From: Selenomonadaceae bacterium
GTDB taxonomy: Bacteria; Bacillota; Negativicutes; Selenomonadales; Selenomonadaceae
Direction: 5' to 3'
Length of the DNA: 32,159 nucleotides
Assembly: GCA_017406175.1 (NCBI GenBank)
Contig: JAFQZB010000254.1
Span: forward strand, 1-32,159
Shown one piece after another: positions 1 through 8,198 of the stretch (positions within the stretch are counted from its first letter, which is position 1; every line of letters begins with the position of its first letter). Made by a program: the position numbers and the translations under genes. Below the pieces are notes generated by a model that searched no databases, had not been told where the DNA came from, and saw only the letters and a program-made list of their open reading frames with translations.

Positions 1-1489
1 AATAGGAAATGCCGAGATTTTTCTGCAAAGCGTTCGATACGGCGTCCAAACGACCATTACCACGCGCCATATAGGTTACGCGGTCGCCATTAACCTCCAA
101 ATCGACGCTTCCGACGCGTGCGCCGCCGGGTTCTTTGCGTAAATGGAATTCAATCAGCTTATAAGGCTTGTCGACATTAACATATTGGTCGCTGAATATC
201 TGATAAATCTCATCGGGCAAAAGTTCTTTGTGTTTTCGGTCAGAAACGGCTTTAACGCAGTAACCGAAGTCCTCGCGCATCTTTTTAGGCATTTCGACGC
301 CGTATTTTTGCTCCATAATGAATCCGACGCCGCCTTTACCGCTTTGGGAATTGATTCTGATGACATCTCCGTCATATTCGCGCCCAACATCGTGCGGGTC
401 GATAGGTAAATAGGGAACAGTCCAGCGTTCGGGATTTTTTTCGTCGCGCCAATGCATTCCTTTAGCGATTGCGTCCTGATGAGAGCCACTAAACGCCGTA
501 AAGACCAAAGAACCGGCATAAGGTTGCCTATCGTGGACGTGCATACGGGTTACGCGCTCATACATCTCGACTAAAGCGGGCATATTCGTAAAATCAAGCT
601 GCGGGTCGACGCCTAAAGCAAACATATTCATTGCTAAGGTAACAATATCGACATTTCCGGTGCGTTCGCCGTTTCCAAAGAGCGTTCCTTCGATTCTATC
701 GGCTCCAGCGAGCAATCCGAGCTCACAATCAGCCACTCCACAGCCTCTATCGTTGTGCGGGTGCAAACTTAGGACAACTTTATCGCGGAACTTGAGATAT
801 TTGTTAATATAAGCGACTTGAGCGGCGTAAACGTGCGGCAAACTCATTTCGACGGTCACAGGGATATTGATAATGGGTTTTCTGTCGATTACGGGCTCCC
901 AAACGTCCAAAACGGCGTTACAGACCTCTAAAGCGTATTCAGGCTCGGTTCCGGTGAAACTTTCGGGCGAATATTCAAAGCGATAGTTCGCATTTGCCTT
1001 ATTCGTGAGTTCGAGGAGGAGTTTTGCGCCGTCGGTAGCGATATTTTTAATCTCGTCCTTAGTCATGCGGAAAACTTGCTCGCGTTGAGCCACCGAAGTC
1101 GAGTTATAGACGTGAACGATAGCATTTTTAGCCCCGTCGAGAGCTTCAAAGGTCTTTTTGATGATATGTTCGCGTGCTTGAGTCAAAACTTGGACGGTAA
1201 CATCATCTGGGATAAGATTATCTTCAATCAGGCGACGCAGGAGGGCATATTCGGTATCAGACGCGGCAGGAAATCCAACTTCAATCTCTTTAAAGCCGAT
1301 TTTGACGAGCGTTTTATAAAATTCGACCTTTTCATCGAGGCTCATGGGGATAATCAGCGATTGATTGCCGTCGCGCAGGTCTACGCTACACCAAACGGGA
1401 GCTTTTGTCGGAAATTCTTTGGTAACCCAGTCAAAAATTAATTCTGGCGGCATGAAATAGCCTTTGGAGTACTTTTTATGATTTTTCAA
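1..1489 (-). CDS. leuA: 2-isopropylmalate synthase, type 2 (C-terminus cut by window edge)
   Basis: Condenses acetyl-CoA with 2-oxoisovalerate, the first committed step of leucine synthesis, in the cytosol. About 496 codons are open on the minus strand to the window edge; the type-2 (yeast/actinobacterial-like) family is about 550-560 residues, so only the end of the C-terminal dimer/regulatory domain is missing. The HMGL-type barrel shows the metal-binding LRDGNQS (residues 38-44) and the HPHNDRG metal motif. The LeuA dimer domain begins around the KGGVGF stretch and continues to the edge. I place the start at TTG 1489-1487 because GAGGTG lies 7 bases upstream and the KKY segment before the first ATG (1453) resembles the family N-terminus. 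Transcribed from the promoter at 1513-1541, with a leader too short for an attenuator. Confidence 0.93.
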   Translation of the reverse strand, partial: MKNHKKYSKGYFMPPELIFDWVTKEFPTKAPVWCSVDLRDGNQSLIIPMSLDEKVEFYKTLVKIGFKEIEVGFPAASDTEYALLRRLIEDNLIPDDVTVQVLTQAREHIIKKTFEALDGAKNAIVHVYNSTSVAQREQVFRMTKDEIKNIATDGAKLLLELTNKANANYRFEYSPESFTGTEPEYALEVCNAVLDVWEPVIDRKPIINIPVTVEMSLPHVYAAQVAYINKYLKFRDKVVLSLHPHNDRGCGVADCELGLLAGADRIEGTLFGNGERTGNVDIVTLAMNMFALGVDPQLDFTNMPALVEMYERVTRMHVHDRQPYAGSLVFTAFSGSHQDAIAKGMHWRDEKNPERWTVPYLPIDPHDVGREYDGDVIRINSQSGKGGVGFIMEQKYGVEMPKKMREDFGYCVKAVSDRKHKELLPDEIYQIFSDQYVNVDKPYKLIEFHLRKEPGGARVGSVDLEVNGDRVTYMARGNGRLDAVSNALQKNLGISY

Positions 1490-1512
1490 AGTTCAACACC
1501 TCTTCGCGGGCA

Positions 1513-1541
1513 ATTATATTAGCAACTTTGCAAATGCGCAA
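1513..1541 (-). promoter_or_regulatory. sigma-A promoter of leuA
   Basis: On the minus strand TTGCGC (1541-1536) and TATAAT (1518-1513) are separated by 17 bases. Transcription would start near 1506, leaving about 17 bases before the TTG start. It interleaves with the plus-strand promoter at 1528-1555. Confidence 0.65.
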
Positions 1542-1555
1542 GTTTGCGTTATAAT
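1528..1555 (+). promoter_or_regulatory. sigma-A promoter of the 1588-4619 operon
   Basis: TTGCAA (1528-1533), a 16-base spacer and a perfect TATAAT (1550-1555). The start point would be near 1562, just before the AAGGAG ribosome site of the gene at 1588. Confidence 0.7.
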
Positions 1556-1587
1556 CAAGAACCATAAATTTTAAGGAGCTGAATAAC

Positions 1588-2097
1588 TTGACAGTGATAT
1601 TGTTAATCGTGGTAGCAGTGGCGGCGGGCGTGTACTTCTACTTAAGGGGACGCGAGGAAAAGGTTGTGCCGAAGCTTGAGAGCCGCACGGCATTTGAAAT
1701 AGAGTCCCGCGACGAAAAATCCGTGACGCTTTCGACGACGATTGAATTCCGCAACGAGGGCACGCAGTCGGCAATGATAGTTGATGCGATATGTCATCCG
1801 CTACTGCCCTTTGAACAGTACGACGGCATGAACGTTCGCGGCAAAGTGGAGCGTGAGGGCGTCCCGCGTGAAGATGATTACTTCGAGGCGTTGGTTATCG
1901 AACATCAACAAAGCGTCCGGCTCGTCGCAAAGGTTACGTTGACGGCTCGCAAGGGGCTTTCGTTGCAAGAGGCAGTCGCGCACATGGTTGATTTCCCCGT
2001 GGAACTTCTTTATCGGGAAGTCGGGCGCAATCCAATGCGTTGGTCGATTGCCCGCGTGATTCTGACTGCCGATGAACTTAAGGAGAAGATATTATGA
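1588..2097 (+). CDS. small single-span membrane protein, unknown function
   Basis: I do not recognise this family. The 169-residue product begins with one hydrophobic segment (residues 2-18, [17 protein letters not shown]), followed by a positively charged stretch and a soluble domain of about 145 residues rich in alternating beta-type sequence, so it is probably membrane-anchored. Translation starts at TTG with AAGGAG 9 bases upstream. The stop overlaps the next gene's ATG by four bases (ATGA), so it is translationally coupled to the CofE-like ligase and heads a four-gene operon. No catalytic motif is visible. Confidence 0.75.
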   Translation: MTVILLIVVAVAAGVYFYLRGREEKVVPKLESRTAFEIESRDEKSVTLSTTIEFRNEGTQSAMIVDAICHPLLPFEQYDGMNVRGKVEREGVPREDDYFEALVIEHQQSVRLVAKVTLTARKGLSLQEAVAHMVDFPVELLYREVGRNPMRWSIARVILTADELKEKIL

Positions 2098-2756
2098 ACG
2101 TAGAGATTATCCCGATAACGACCCGAATCCTCACGCCGAAGGATGATATTGTTGACGTGATAGAAGAGTACACCCGCGACCAAATCGGAGCCGACGACGT
2201 GATTACCGTTGCTGAAAGTGTCGTGGCGATTACGCAGGGCAATATCATTCGCCCGGACGAGATGCACCTAAGCAACCTTGCTAAGCTGTGCTGTCGATTC
2301 ATTCCCGATTATGGTTCGTTAGCCACGCCGCACGGTATGCAAGCCTTAATGGAGAAGGAAGGAGAATGGCGCGTAGCGTTTGCATTGCTTGCGGGCTTCC
2401 TAGGCAAGGTCGTCGGTATGCGCGGGCTGTTCTATAAATGGGGCGGACGGCAGGCGGCGTTAATCGATGATGTGACGGGGACTATGCCGCCCTTTGATAA
2501 ATGCGTCGTCTACGGTCCAGAAAACCCAGATAAGGTCGTTGCTGACCTAAAGGCTCGGTTGAATTGCTTTGGCGCGATGATTGCTGACGTTAATGACTTG
2601 AAGCGGTCACGTATCGTCGGAGCAACGCCAGGTATGAACGCTCAACTTGCTAGCGATTTGCTGATTGATAATCCCTTCGGCAACGCGTCGCAGAAACGCC
2701 CGATTTGTATCCTGAAGAACTTCCGCCCGTATCAGGAGGCTAAAGGAGGGACTTAA
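2094..2756 (+). CDS. CofE-like (F420-0:gamma-glutamyl ligase family) protein
   Basis: The 220-residue product matches the CofE/F420_ligase fold family. It has an N-terminal PITTRIL strand, the [10 protein letters not shown] and [17 protein letters not shown] segments (residues 16-50) that form the GTP/metal region in CofE, and a C-terminal [12 protein letters not shown] segment. True CofE adds gamma-linked glutamates to coenzyme F420-0. No other F420 gene is present here, and F420 is not expected in fermentative Firmicutes, so the substrate is unknown and probably different. ATG start with AAGGAG upstream; one base separates it from the following coiled-coil gene. Family assignment is fairly sure; reaction unsure. 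Confidence 0.75.
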   Translation: MNVEIIPITTRILTPKDDIVDVIEEYTRDQIGADDVITVAESVVAITQGNIIRPDEMHLSNLAKLCCRFIPDYGSLATPHGMQALMEKEGEWRVAFALLAGFLGKVVGMRGLFYKWGGRQAALIDDVTGTMPPFDKCVVYGPENPDKVVADLKARLNCFGAMIADVNDLKRSRIVGATPGMNAQLASDLLIDNPFGNASQKRPICILKNFRPYQEAKGGT

Positions 2757-2757
2757 C

Positions 2758-3180
2758 ATGCCAGAGGCTCAAGCTAAAGAAAATCCTTCGCGAATCATTC
2801 CGCTGACGGCTGACGATTATATCATCATGCAACTTAAAGACCTCAAGGACGAGTTCCGCGACTCGCGCAAAGAACTAAACGCCCGTATGGATAGACTCGA
2901 AGCTAAACAGGAGACGACGCGCAAGGAACTCAACGAACGCATGGACAGATTGGAGAATCGTCAAGATAAACTCGAAGCCAAGCTGGAGACAACGCGACAA
3001 GAACTCAACGAACGCATTGATAAGGTTGACGCGAAGATTGATAAGCTAGAAGAAAAACTCGACGCGAAGTTTGACGCGCTAGCTAGCAAGATTGATTCTT
3101 CAAACAAACACGGCAACCTAATGACGACAAGTGTTATCGGAATTGCGCTCGGCGTCTTGTACGTGATTTTTTTCAAATAG
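2758..3180 (+). CDS. tail-anchored coiled-coil protein with tandem repeats
   Basis: Function unknown. Residues 1-25 form a short polar head, about 28-115 are a continuous charged coiled coil, and 122-139 are a single C-terminal hydrophobic span, so the protein is probably anchored by its tail with the coil facing the cytoplasm. The coil contains two adjacent copies of a 25-residue unit (residues 46-70 and 71-95), each with an LEAK-x-ETTR-x-ELNER core. A Bdr-like or DUF1640-like protein would look similar, but I cannot assign either. ATG start, two bases after the CofE-like stop, with AAAGGAGG just upstream. Confidence 0.75.
   Translation: MPEAQAKENPSRIIPLTADDYIIMQLKDLKDEFRDSRKELNARMDRLEAKQETTRKELNERMDRLENRQDKLEAKLETTRQELNERIDKVDAKIDKLEEKLDAKFDALASKIDSSNKHGNLMTTSVIGIALGVLYVIFFK
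2893..3042 (+). repeat. two tandem 75-base units inside the coiled-coil gene
   Basis: Codons 46-70 and 71-95 of the gene at 2758 encode near-identical 25-residue units, giving two adjacent 75-base direct repeats with scattered differences. Copy number could vary by slippage. Confidence 0.7.
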
Positions 3181-3197
3181 CAGGAGGAGCAGTCACG

Positions 3198-4619
3198 ATG
3201 AAAAAATTTTTACTCCTATTGATGTTGGCAATGTTCATTGGCGGCGGAGCGGCGGAGGCAGTGCCCATTCCCCTGCGCGGAGTTGTAGAAGGCTTTTACG
3301 GGACGCCGTGGACTTTTGAAGACCGTGCCGACATTCTCGACTTCTGCCGCCAAAATAATTTGAACTCCTACATCTACGCGCCCAAGGACGACCCCTATCA
3401 CCGCGATAAGTGGCGCAAGCCTTACCCCGCCGATAAACTCAATGAGCTTAGGCAGTTGGTTGCCGTCGCCAATAAGAATCGAATTCGGTTTATCTTTGCC
3501 GTGTCGCCTGGGCTGGATTTGAATTACAAAAGCGACGAGGACTTTAGGCTTTTGATTCGCAAACTCGACACCATGTACAATATCGGCGTGCGGGACTTCG
3601 CGATTTTCTTCGACGACCTAAAAGACGACAAGGGCAATCATCACGAGAGCGGCAAGAATCAGGCGGAGTTCCTTAACCGCGTCCAAAAGAATTTGCGCGA
3701 GCGGTACAAAGACGTTGCGCCGCTAATCACAGTGCCGACGGAATATTATTATGAAGACATGGTTAAGGGCGGCAAGGTCAAGCCTTACACCCGCGACTTT
3801 GCCGAGACGTTAGACCCGCGGATTGTCGTCTTGTACACGGGGCGCGGCGTCGTCTGCGACAGCATAACCGATAAGGAGCTTGCCGAGGTCAATAAAATCT
3901 TCGGGCGGGAAGTCGGCGTTTGGTGGAATTATCCCGTTAATGACTATTCCCTGACGCCCGACGGCAACCGCAATGTTAAGTTGGCACTCGGCGCGATTGA
4001 GAATCTCCCTTCCGCTAAGATGACGGCGATTTTCTTTAACCCTATGGAGCAAGTGCAGCTGTCTAAGATTGCTCTGGCGACGGGCGCAATCTACGCGAAC
4101 AACCCCGCCACCTACGACTCGGAGCAAGCTTGGGATAAAGTCCTGCGCGAACAATTCGACACGCTCGCCCCGGCTATGAAAATCTTCGCTGAACACTCAC
4201 GGCACATGGAAAATTCTTGGGCTAAGGTTGGAGCCCCCGACGCGATTGAGTTTGCCACGTTAGCTCACAATCTGATTTACGACATGGGCAAGAAAAGTTT
4301 CGTAGACTTCAAGCCGCTTGAACTAAAGATTGACGAGACTGCTCGCGCCACCAATCTTTTGCTTAGACGCCTGCCGAGGAAATATTTAGCCGAATGCAAG
4401 CCGCAACTCGAACAGCTAAAACGAACTGCCAACGCCGATAAAGTTGCCCTTGAGTCGTTGAAGGCAGGACGCCTCGACCCGACCTTGAAGATACTTCGCG
4501 AAGAGATTGCCGCAAACGAAAAGCAAGCGGTTATCTCCGAAGAGTCCGCCCGCAAGTTCATCGACGACGTTATAAAGTTCTTCGACGAGCAAGACAGTAA
4601 GTCACGCAAACGAAAATAA
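3198..4619 (+). CDS. secreted beta-N-acetylglucosaminidase, GH84 (hyaluronidase/O-GlcNAcase type)
   Basis: GH84 enzymes remove terminal beta-linked GlcNAc by substrate-assisted catalysis. The protein begins with a Sec signal peptide (KKFLLLLMLAMFIGG, cleavage likely near AEA, residues 19-21). The catalytic barrel follows at once: GVVEGFYGTPW (28-38), YIYAPKDDPYHR (58-69) and the catalytic aspartate pair in FFDD (Asp139-Asp140). Residues after about 380 are helical and charged. It is a compact single-domain member at 473 residues, without the extra carbohydrate-binding modules of clostridial NagH/NagJ. Last gene of its operon, 17 bases after the coiled-coil gene with AGGAGGAG upstream, followed by a terminator. 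Likely acts in the periplasm or outside, on host glycans or recycled wall sugars. Confidence 0.9.
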   Translation: MKKFLLLLMLAMFIGGGAAEAVPIPLRGVVEGFYGTPWTFEDRADILDFCRQNNLNSYIYAPKDDPYHRDKWRKPYPADKLNELRQLVAVANKNRIRFIFAVSPGLDLNYKSDEDFRLLIRKLDTMYNIGVRDFAIFFDDLKDDKGNHHESGKNQAEFLNRVQKNLRERYKDVAPLITVPTEYYYEDMVKGGKVKPYTRDFAETLDPRIVVLYTGRGVVCDSITDKELAEVNKIFGREVGVWWNYPVNDYSLTPDGNRNVKLALGAIENLPSAKMTAIFFNPMEQVQLSKIALATGAIYANNPATYDSEQAWDKVLREQFDTLAPAMKIFAEHSRHMENSWAKVGAPDAIEFATLAHNLIYDMGKKSFVDFKPLELKIDETARATNLLLRRLPRKYLAECKPQLEQLKRTANADKVALESLKAGRLDPTLKILREEIAANEKQAVISEESARKFIDDVIKFFDEQDSKSRKRK

Positions 4620-4622
4620 ATT

Positions 4623-4663
4623 ACGCGGACGATTTCCCGCCGAGGAGTCGCCCGCGTTTTTTT
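4623..4663 (+). terminator. intrinsic terminator after the GH84 gene
   Basis: A 10-pair stem with one mismatch (4623-4632 with 4648-4657) is followed by a run of seven T (4657-4663). The converging minus-strand gene ends inside it, and the minus side is also followed by a T-rich stretch, so it may work both ways. Confidence 0.8.
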
Positions 4664-6455
4664 ATGTCTTTGATTCCTCCGGCGGAAGGATGCCCGCCAT
4701 GCGCAAGAGGTATTTGGCGTTAGTCGTGTGCGTGCGTCCCTTGCGCAGCTTGAAGTCGAATTTAATCTCGTCGTCGATGTAATACTCCTCGAAGTGCGCG
4801 TTGGATATGCGCGAGTCCTCCGAGACCATGTCGCAAAGTTGGAAGTCGTGCGTAGTGACTAGCGTTATCGAGTGTTCGTTAGTCAGGCGGCGGATTGCCT
4901 CCTTAGCACCAATCACGCGGTCATTGACGTTCGTGCCTTTGAAAATCTCGTCAATGCAGGCGAGCATCGGCAGGTTATTTTCCGTGTACTCAATCATAGA
5001 CTTAATTCGAAGCAGTTCAGCGTAGAAGGTCGAAACGCCCTGGCTAATGTCGTCGTTGACGCGGATTGAAGTCATCACGGCGAGACGGCTGACGGCAAAA
5101 CTTTTAGCGCAGACCGGAGCACCAGAATACGCAACCATCACCGCCGCCGCTAAAGTCCTAATCCAAGTCGTCTTGCCGCTCATATTCGCGCCCGTGATAA
5201 TCGTCGTGCCCGCTTTAAGTTCAACGTCATTGGGCACGCCCTTAGCGTCGGCTACCAATAAACTCGTCAAGCCCTCAACCTTAAGGTGCGGTTCGGCGTC
5301 TTCGTAAAAGGTCGGGAAGCAGTAAGTTGTTCGTGTCTGACCGATTGACGCAAGCGAGATTAGAACTTCCACCTCGGCGAAGGCGTCAAGCCATGTACGC
5401 AAGTGATTAGCCGCATCGACCCGCCAACGCATGAACGCTACAACTAAGAAGAAGTCCGATAAGAACAACGCGTTGCCGAGGATAAAGAATATCGGGTTTT
5501 GCCGAGCGTTAGCCGCGTCCACGAGCAATGATAGCGTTCTTAGCTTCTGTGCGGCGGACATTTCGTCGGTTAAGATGTCGCGTATGGCAGTCAATCTCTT
5601 CGACGTGAAATTAGTTGATTCTAGCCGTTCAAATATCGCGTGATACAATCGTAGCTCCTTGGAGATGATTTTGAGCGGCGCGAGCAATTCATTGACGGCG
5701 GGAATTGCCACGACAGCGACTGCCAACGAAATCACCATGACGAACAGCGGCAAAAGTTCATCAACAAGCCCATGCCACGCTAGGAAGGTCGACGCGATTA
5801 AAATCAGCGGCATGACGAACCGTAGCAGATAAATTTTTCCGAGCGGCGGCAATTCCTCTTCCACGCTTACGATTAGTTCGCTGGTGTCGTGATTGTTGGG
5901 CATGAGCCGCGCATAAGCCTCAAGGTCGAGTGACAGCCGCGGACGTTGTAAAATTTCAGCGACGCCTCGTTGACGGTTCCTAACCTCGTTTAGGTCGGGC
6001 GGCTCTGGATTAAAGGCGGCGGCTAGTAAATCCCTTCCGCGCTTCGTCCGAGCCGCGCAGATGTATTGGAAGATTGAGCCTTCGCCGAAGATATGCAAGT
6101 CCACGTCTTGCGGGCGATTGTTCTTCAGGTAAATGCCGCCGTCATTGGAACGCTTGCGCCACGTGCCCCGCGCCCTAGCAATGTACGAATTCAGCACAGT
6201 CAGCCGGCTCTTTAGAAATCTTTTACGCCGCCTCAAGCGTTCGTGATAATTCATCAGCCGAATAAAAATCATTGCAAGCAACGCCGCCACGATATAAAGG
6301 TAATGCAAGTTCATATCCCAGCCGACAGCAAAGCTCACCGCCGCCCCAAGGAAAGTTATCGTGCGGGCGGCTACAACTCTTTTCTCGCGCTTATGCAAGG
6401 TCTTCTGTTCGGCAAGGTCAATCTCTCGTTCGTTGTCGTAAAATGCTCGGTTCAA
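4662..6455 (-). CDS. membrane-anchored MutS-like ATPase
   Basis: The C-terminal third is a MutS domain-V ATPase: Walker A GANMSGKTT (422-430), Walker B LACIDE (498-503) and the TTHD switch (534-537). The N-terminus lacks the MutS mismatch-recognition domain and instead has hydrophobic spans near residues 30-66, 205-255 and about 320-340. It is therefore not housekeeping MutS (about 860 residues) or MutS2 (no Smr domain), but belongs to the poorly studied membrane MutS-related group. ATPase activity is likely; mismatch repair is doubtful. Starts at TTG with GAGGTG upstream, 10 bases after the glycosyltransferase gene, so the two are co-transcribed. Confidence 0.85.
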   Translation of the reverse strand: MNRAFYDNEREIDLAEQKTLHKREKRVVAARTITFLGAAVSFAVGWDMNLHYLYIVAALLAMIFIRLMNYHERLRRRKRFLKSRLTVLNSYIARARGTWRKRSNDGGIYLKNNRPQDVDLHIFGEGSIFQYICAARTKRGRDLLAAAFNPEPPDLNEVRNRQRGVAEILQRPRLSLDLEAYARLMPNNHDTSELIVSVEEELPPLGKIYLLRFVMPLILIASTFLAWHGLVDELLPLFVMVISLAVAVVAIPAVNELLAPLKIISKELRLYHAIFERLESTNFTSKRLTAIRDILTDEMSAAQKLRTLSLLVDAANARQNPIFFILGNALFLSDFFLVVAFMRWRVDAANHLRTWLDAFAEVEVLISLASIGQTRTTYCFPTFYEDAEPHLKVEGLTSLLVADAKGVPNDVELKAGTTIITGANMSGKTTWIRTLAAAVMVAYSGAPVCAKSFAVSRLAVMTSIRVNDDISQGVSTFYAELLRIKSMIEYTENNLPMLACIDEIFKGTNVNDRVIGAKEAIRRLTNEHSITLVTTHDFQLCDMVSEDSRISNAHFEEYYIDDEIKFDFKLRKGRTHTTNAKYLLRMAGILPPEESKT

Positions 6456-6465
6456 GTCGTCACCT

Positions 6466-8067
6466 CTAATCTTTCAGTCGATAAAGATTTATTATTTGTC
6501 CGTAAAGCTCCATTAGGCCGACAAGAGTATATCTATCTGCGAGAATTTCTTCAACAGCAGGGTGCCGTTGTCGGCGAAAATTCCAATCCCAATATTCTAT
6601 TTCCTCTCCTGTAAACTCCTTCTCCAACGCGCTGTAAAGTATCCACTTCGGATAATCGCTTTTGACGTTTTGAACCCACTCCGCTATCACCGCTGGATCA
6701 TAAAGCCCGAATGCGTTAGTAATATTTCCGAAAAAGCGGCACCGTGGATAGATTCCCGTCTCCAAGATAAAATAAGACATTATGTTTCCTTCACCATAAA
6801 AAACAACGGACGTTCTCTCCTGCGGTTTAATATAGTTTCCGAGCTTTTGCATATAGTTCATCTTATCAAGGAAGCGTTCTTGATTTTCCGTTGAATTGGC
6901 GGTGTAAAAATGGTCGACGAGAAGGGCACTTTGAAAGAGCACGTACAGCGACGTTATTACGGCGATAAACTTCCAAAAAATCCTTTTTGATGTGAAGCCT
7001 TTCATATGCCACGAATTTTTTATAGTCGGCAATACGTTGCATTTCCATTCGTGAAGGACGGCGAATAATATCGGCAACACTGCCGCAATCAATTCAAGAT
7101 ACATTGGGATGGGTCTAATTTTTATAAACAAGAAAAACATTGTAATGCCGATAAAAAGTCCGCTCCATGCCAATTTGTTGCCGAGATTCTTTTTGAGCAA
7201 ACAAATGCTCGCGCTAATCATCAAATACAGCGCACCAAAGTGAATGACGGCGTATGATGCCATATATTTCAAATGTTCGGTGGAATCGTCGCTGTAAGTT
7301 GTAGCCAGTTTTGTGTTGAACAGAATCGTTCCGTAGAGCATATCATAAAGTGCACCGTGCGCCGCGAAGTAAATCACGAACGGCAGACAGATTATCGCAA
7401 AGCCCGCTAAGAAGCTCAAAACGTTTTGGCAAATTTTTTTGAAGTCATGCGCCTGCAGAAGAAATATCAGCGTCAAGAAAACGTAACAGCAAATCGGAAG
7501 TCCGTTAGTCGTGCGCAATAATACACAAGCTCCGAATCCCAAGCCGTATACGAATCCTACAATCGGCGGGCAAAAAATCTTTCCTAACTCCGAAGTTTTT
7601 AGACCGCGCAAGAAAAAATATGCCGCCGCCATTAAGAAGGGCATGGAATATTCTTCGGTGCGATTGCCTTCAAGAAAAACGGAGGCGCGCCATAAAATCA
7701 TCGCCGCAAAAATTATGAGCGTTGCTCGTTGCGACCAATACAGTTCGACTGCCCGCCACATGAACAGGAACGAAAAATACATGAACGGGACTTGCAAAAG
7801 AAAAATTCCTTCACGCGGATAAATCAAGTAGCCGAGCGCGTTGAGTGCAAATAATAACGGTCCTTTGTTCTCAAAGTTGTTTACATAGGGAAGCAAACCT
7901 TCCATCCAACCTTTGCCGCCTACTTGAAAAATTGCCGAGTCACCACCCCAAGATGAATAAAGCGGGCTCGTCGAGTAGGAAAAGAGATAGAGGAACAAAA
8001 CGCTTGCCAAAAATATCGTGATATGAAAAGTCTTACTGCCCGAAAAGATTTCTTTGATTAAATTCAC
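6466..8067 (-). CDS. GT39/ArnT-like multi-span glycosyltransferase
   Basis: A 533-residue polytopic protein with about ten hydrophobic spans and a C-terminal soluble domain of about 130 residues, as in GT-C enzymes that move sugars from lipid-linked donors outside the membrane. The first outer loop has GGDSAIF, whose Asp is a candidate catalytic base, followed by PYVNNFENKGPLLF, which matches the PMT_2 signature. I chose GTG 8067-8065 because GGGAGGT lies 6 bases upstream; a longer in-frame reading from 8145 would run over its own promoter. Donor and acceptor are unknown. It appears more AT-rich than its neighbours, compatible with acquisition. Confidence 0.82.
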   Translation of the reverse strand: MNLIKEIFSGSKTFHITIFLASVLFLYLFSYSTSPLYSSWGGDSAIFQVGGKGWMEGLLPYVNNFENKGPLLFALNALGYLIYPREGIFLLQVPFMYFSFLFMWRAVELYWSQRATLIIFAAMILWRASVFLEGNRTEEYSMPFLMAAAYFFLRGLKTSELGKIFCPPIVGFVYGLGFGACVLLRTTNGLPICCYVFLTLIFLLQAHDFKKICQNVLSFLAGFAIICLPFVIYFAAHGALYDMLYGTILFNTKLATTYSDDSTEHLKYMASYAVIHFGALYLMISASICLLKKNLGNKLAWSGLFIGITMFFLFIKIRPIPMYLELIAAVLPILFAVLHEWKCNVLPTIKNSWHMKGFTSKRIFWKFIAVITSLYVLFQSALLVDHFYTANSTENQERFLDKMNYMQKLGNYIKPQERTSVVFYGEGNIMSYFILETGIYPRCRFFGNITNAFGLYDPAVIAEWVQNVKSDYPKWILYSALEKEFTGEEIEYWDWNFRRQRHPAVEEILADRYTLVGLMELYGQIINLYRLKD

Positions 8068-8096
8068 CTTGCTACCTCCCAAAAATTTCTTCGGGC

Positions 8097-8125
8097 ATTG
8101 TAGACTGATTGCCGACCGAATGCAA
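8097..8125 (-). promoter_or_regulatory. sigma-A promoter of the glycosyltransferase/MutS-like operon
   Basis: Minus strand: TTGCAT (8125-8120), 17 bases, TACAAT (8102-8097), start near 8090, about 23 bases before the GTG start codon. Confidence 0.6.
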
Positions 8126-8138
8126 GCCGACGCCCAAA

Positions 8139-8167
8139 TTGACAAGCTCCAAGCGCGAAGGTAAAAT
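8139..8167 (+). promoter_or_regulatory. sigma-A promoter of argGH
   Basis: TTGACA (8139-8144), a 17-base spacer and TAAAAT (8162-8167). The start point near 8174 leaves only about 25 bases before the ATG, so there is no room for a T-box or leader peptide. I see no clear ArgR box. The -35 lies 13 bases from that of the divergent promoter. Confidence 0.75.
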
Positions 8168-8198
8168 ACAATCCATTACTTGCAAAGGAGATAATCAC

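Noticed and set aside
1490..1587. Leucine attenuator or T-box before leuA
   Set aside because: The promoter leaves only about 17 bases of leader, too short for either.
8068..8145. N-terminal extension of the glycosyltransferase
   Set aside because: It would run through the promoter at 8097-8125; GGGAGGT before GTG 8067 marks the start.
8168..8198. Arginine-responsive leader before argG
   Set aside because: The leader is about 25 bases and no ArgR-type palindrome is evident.
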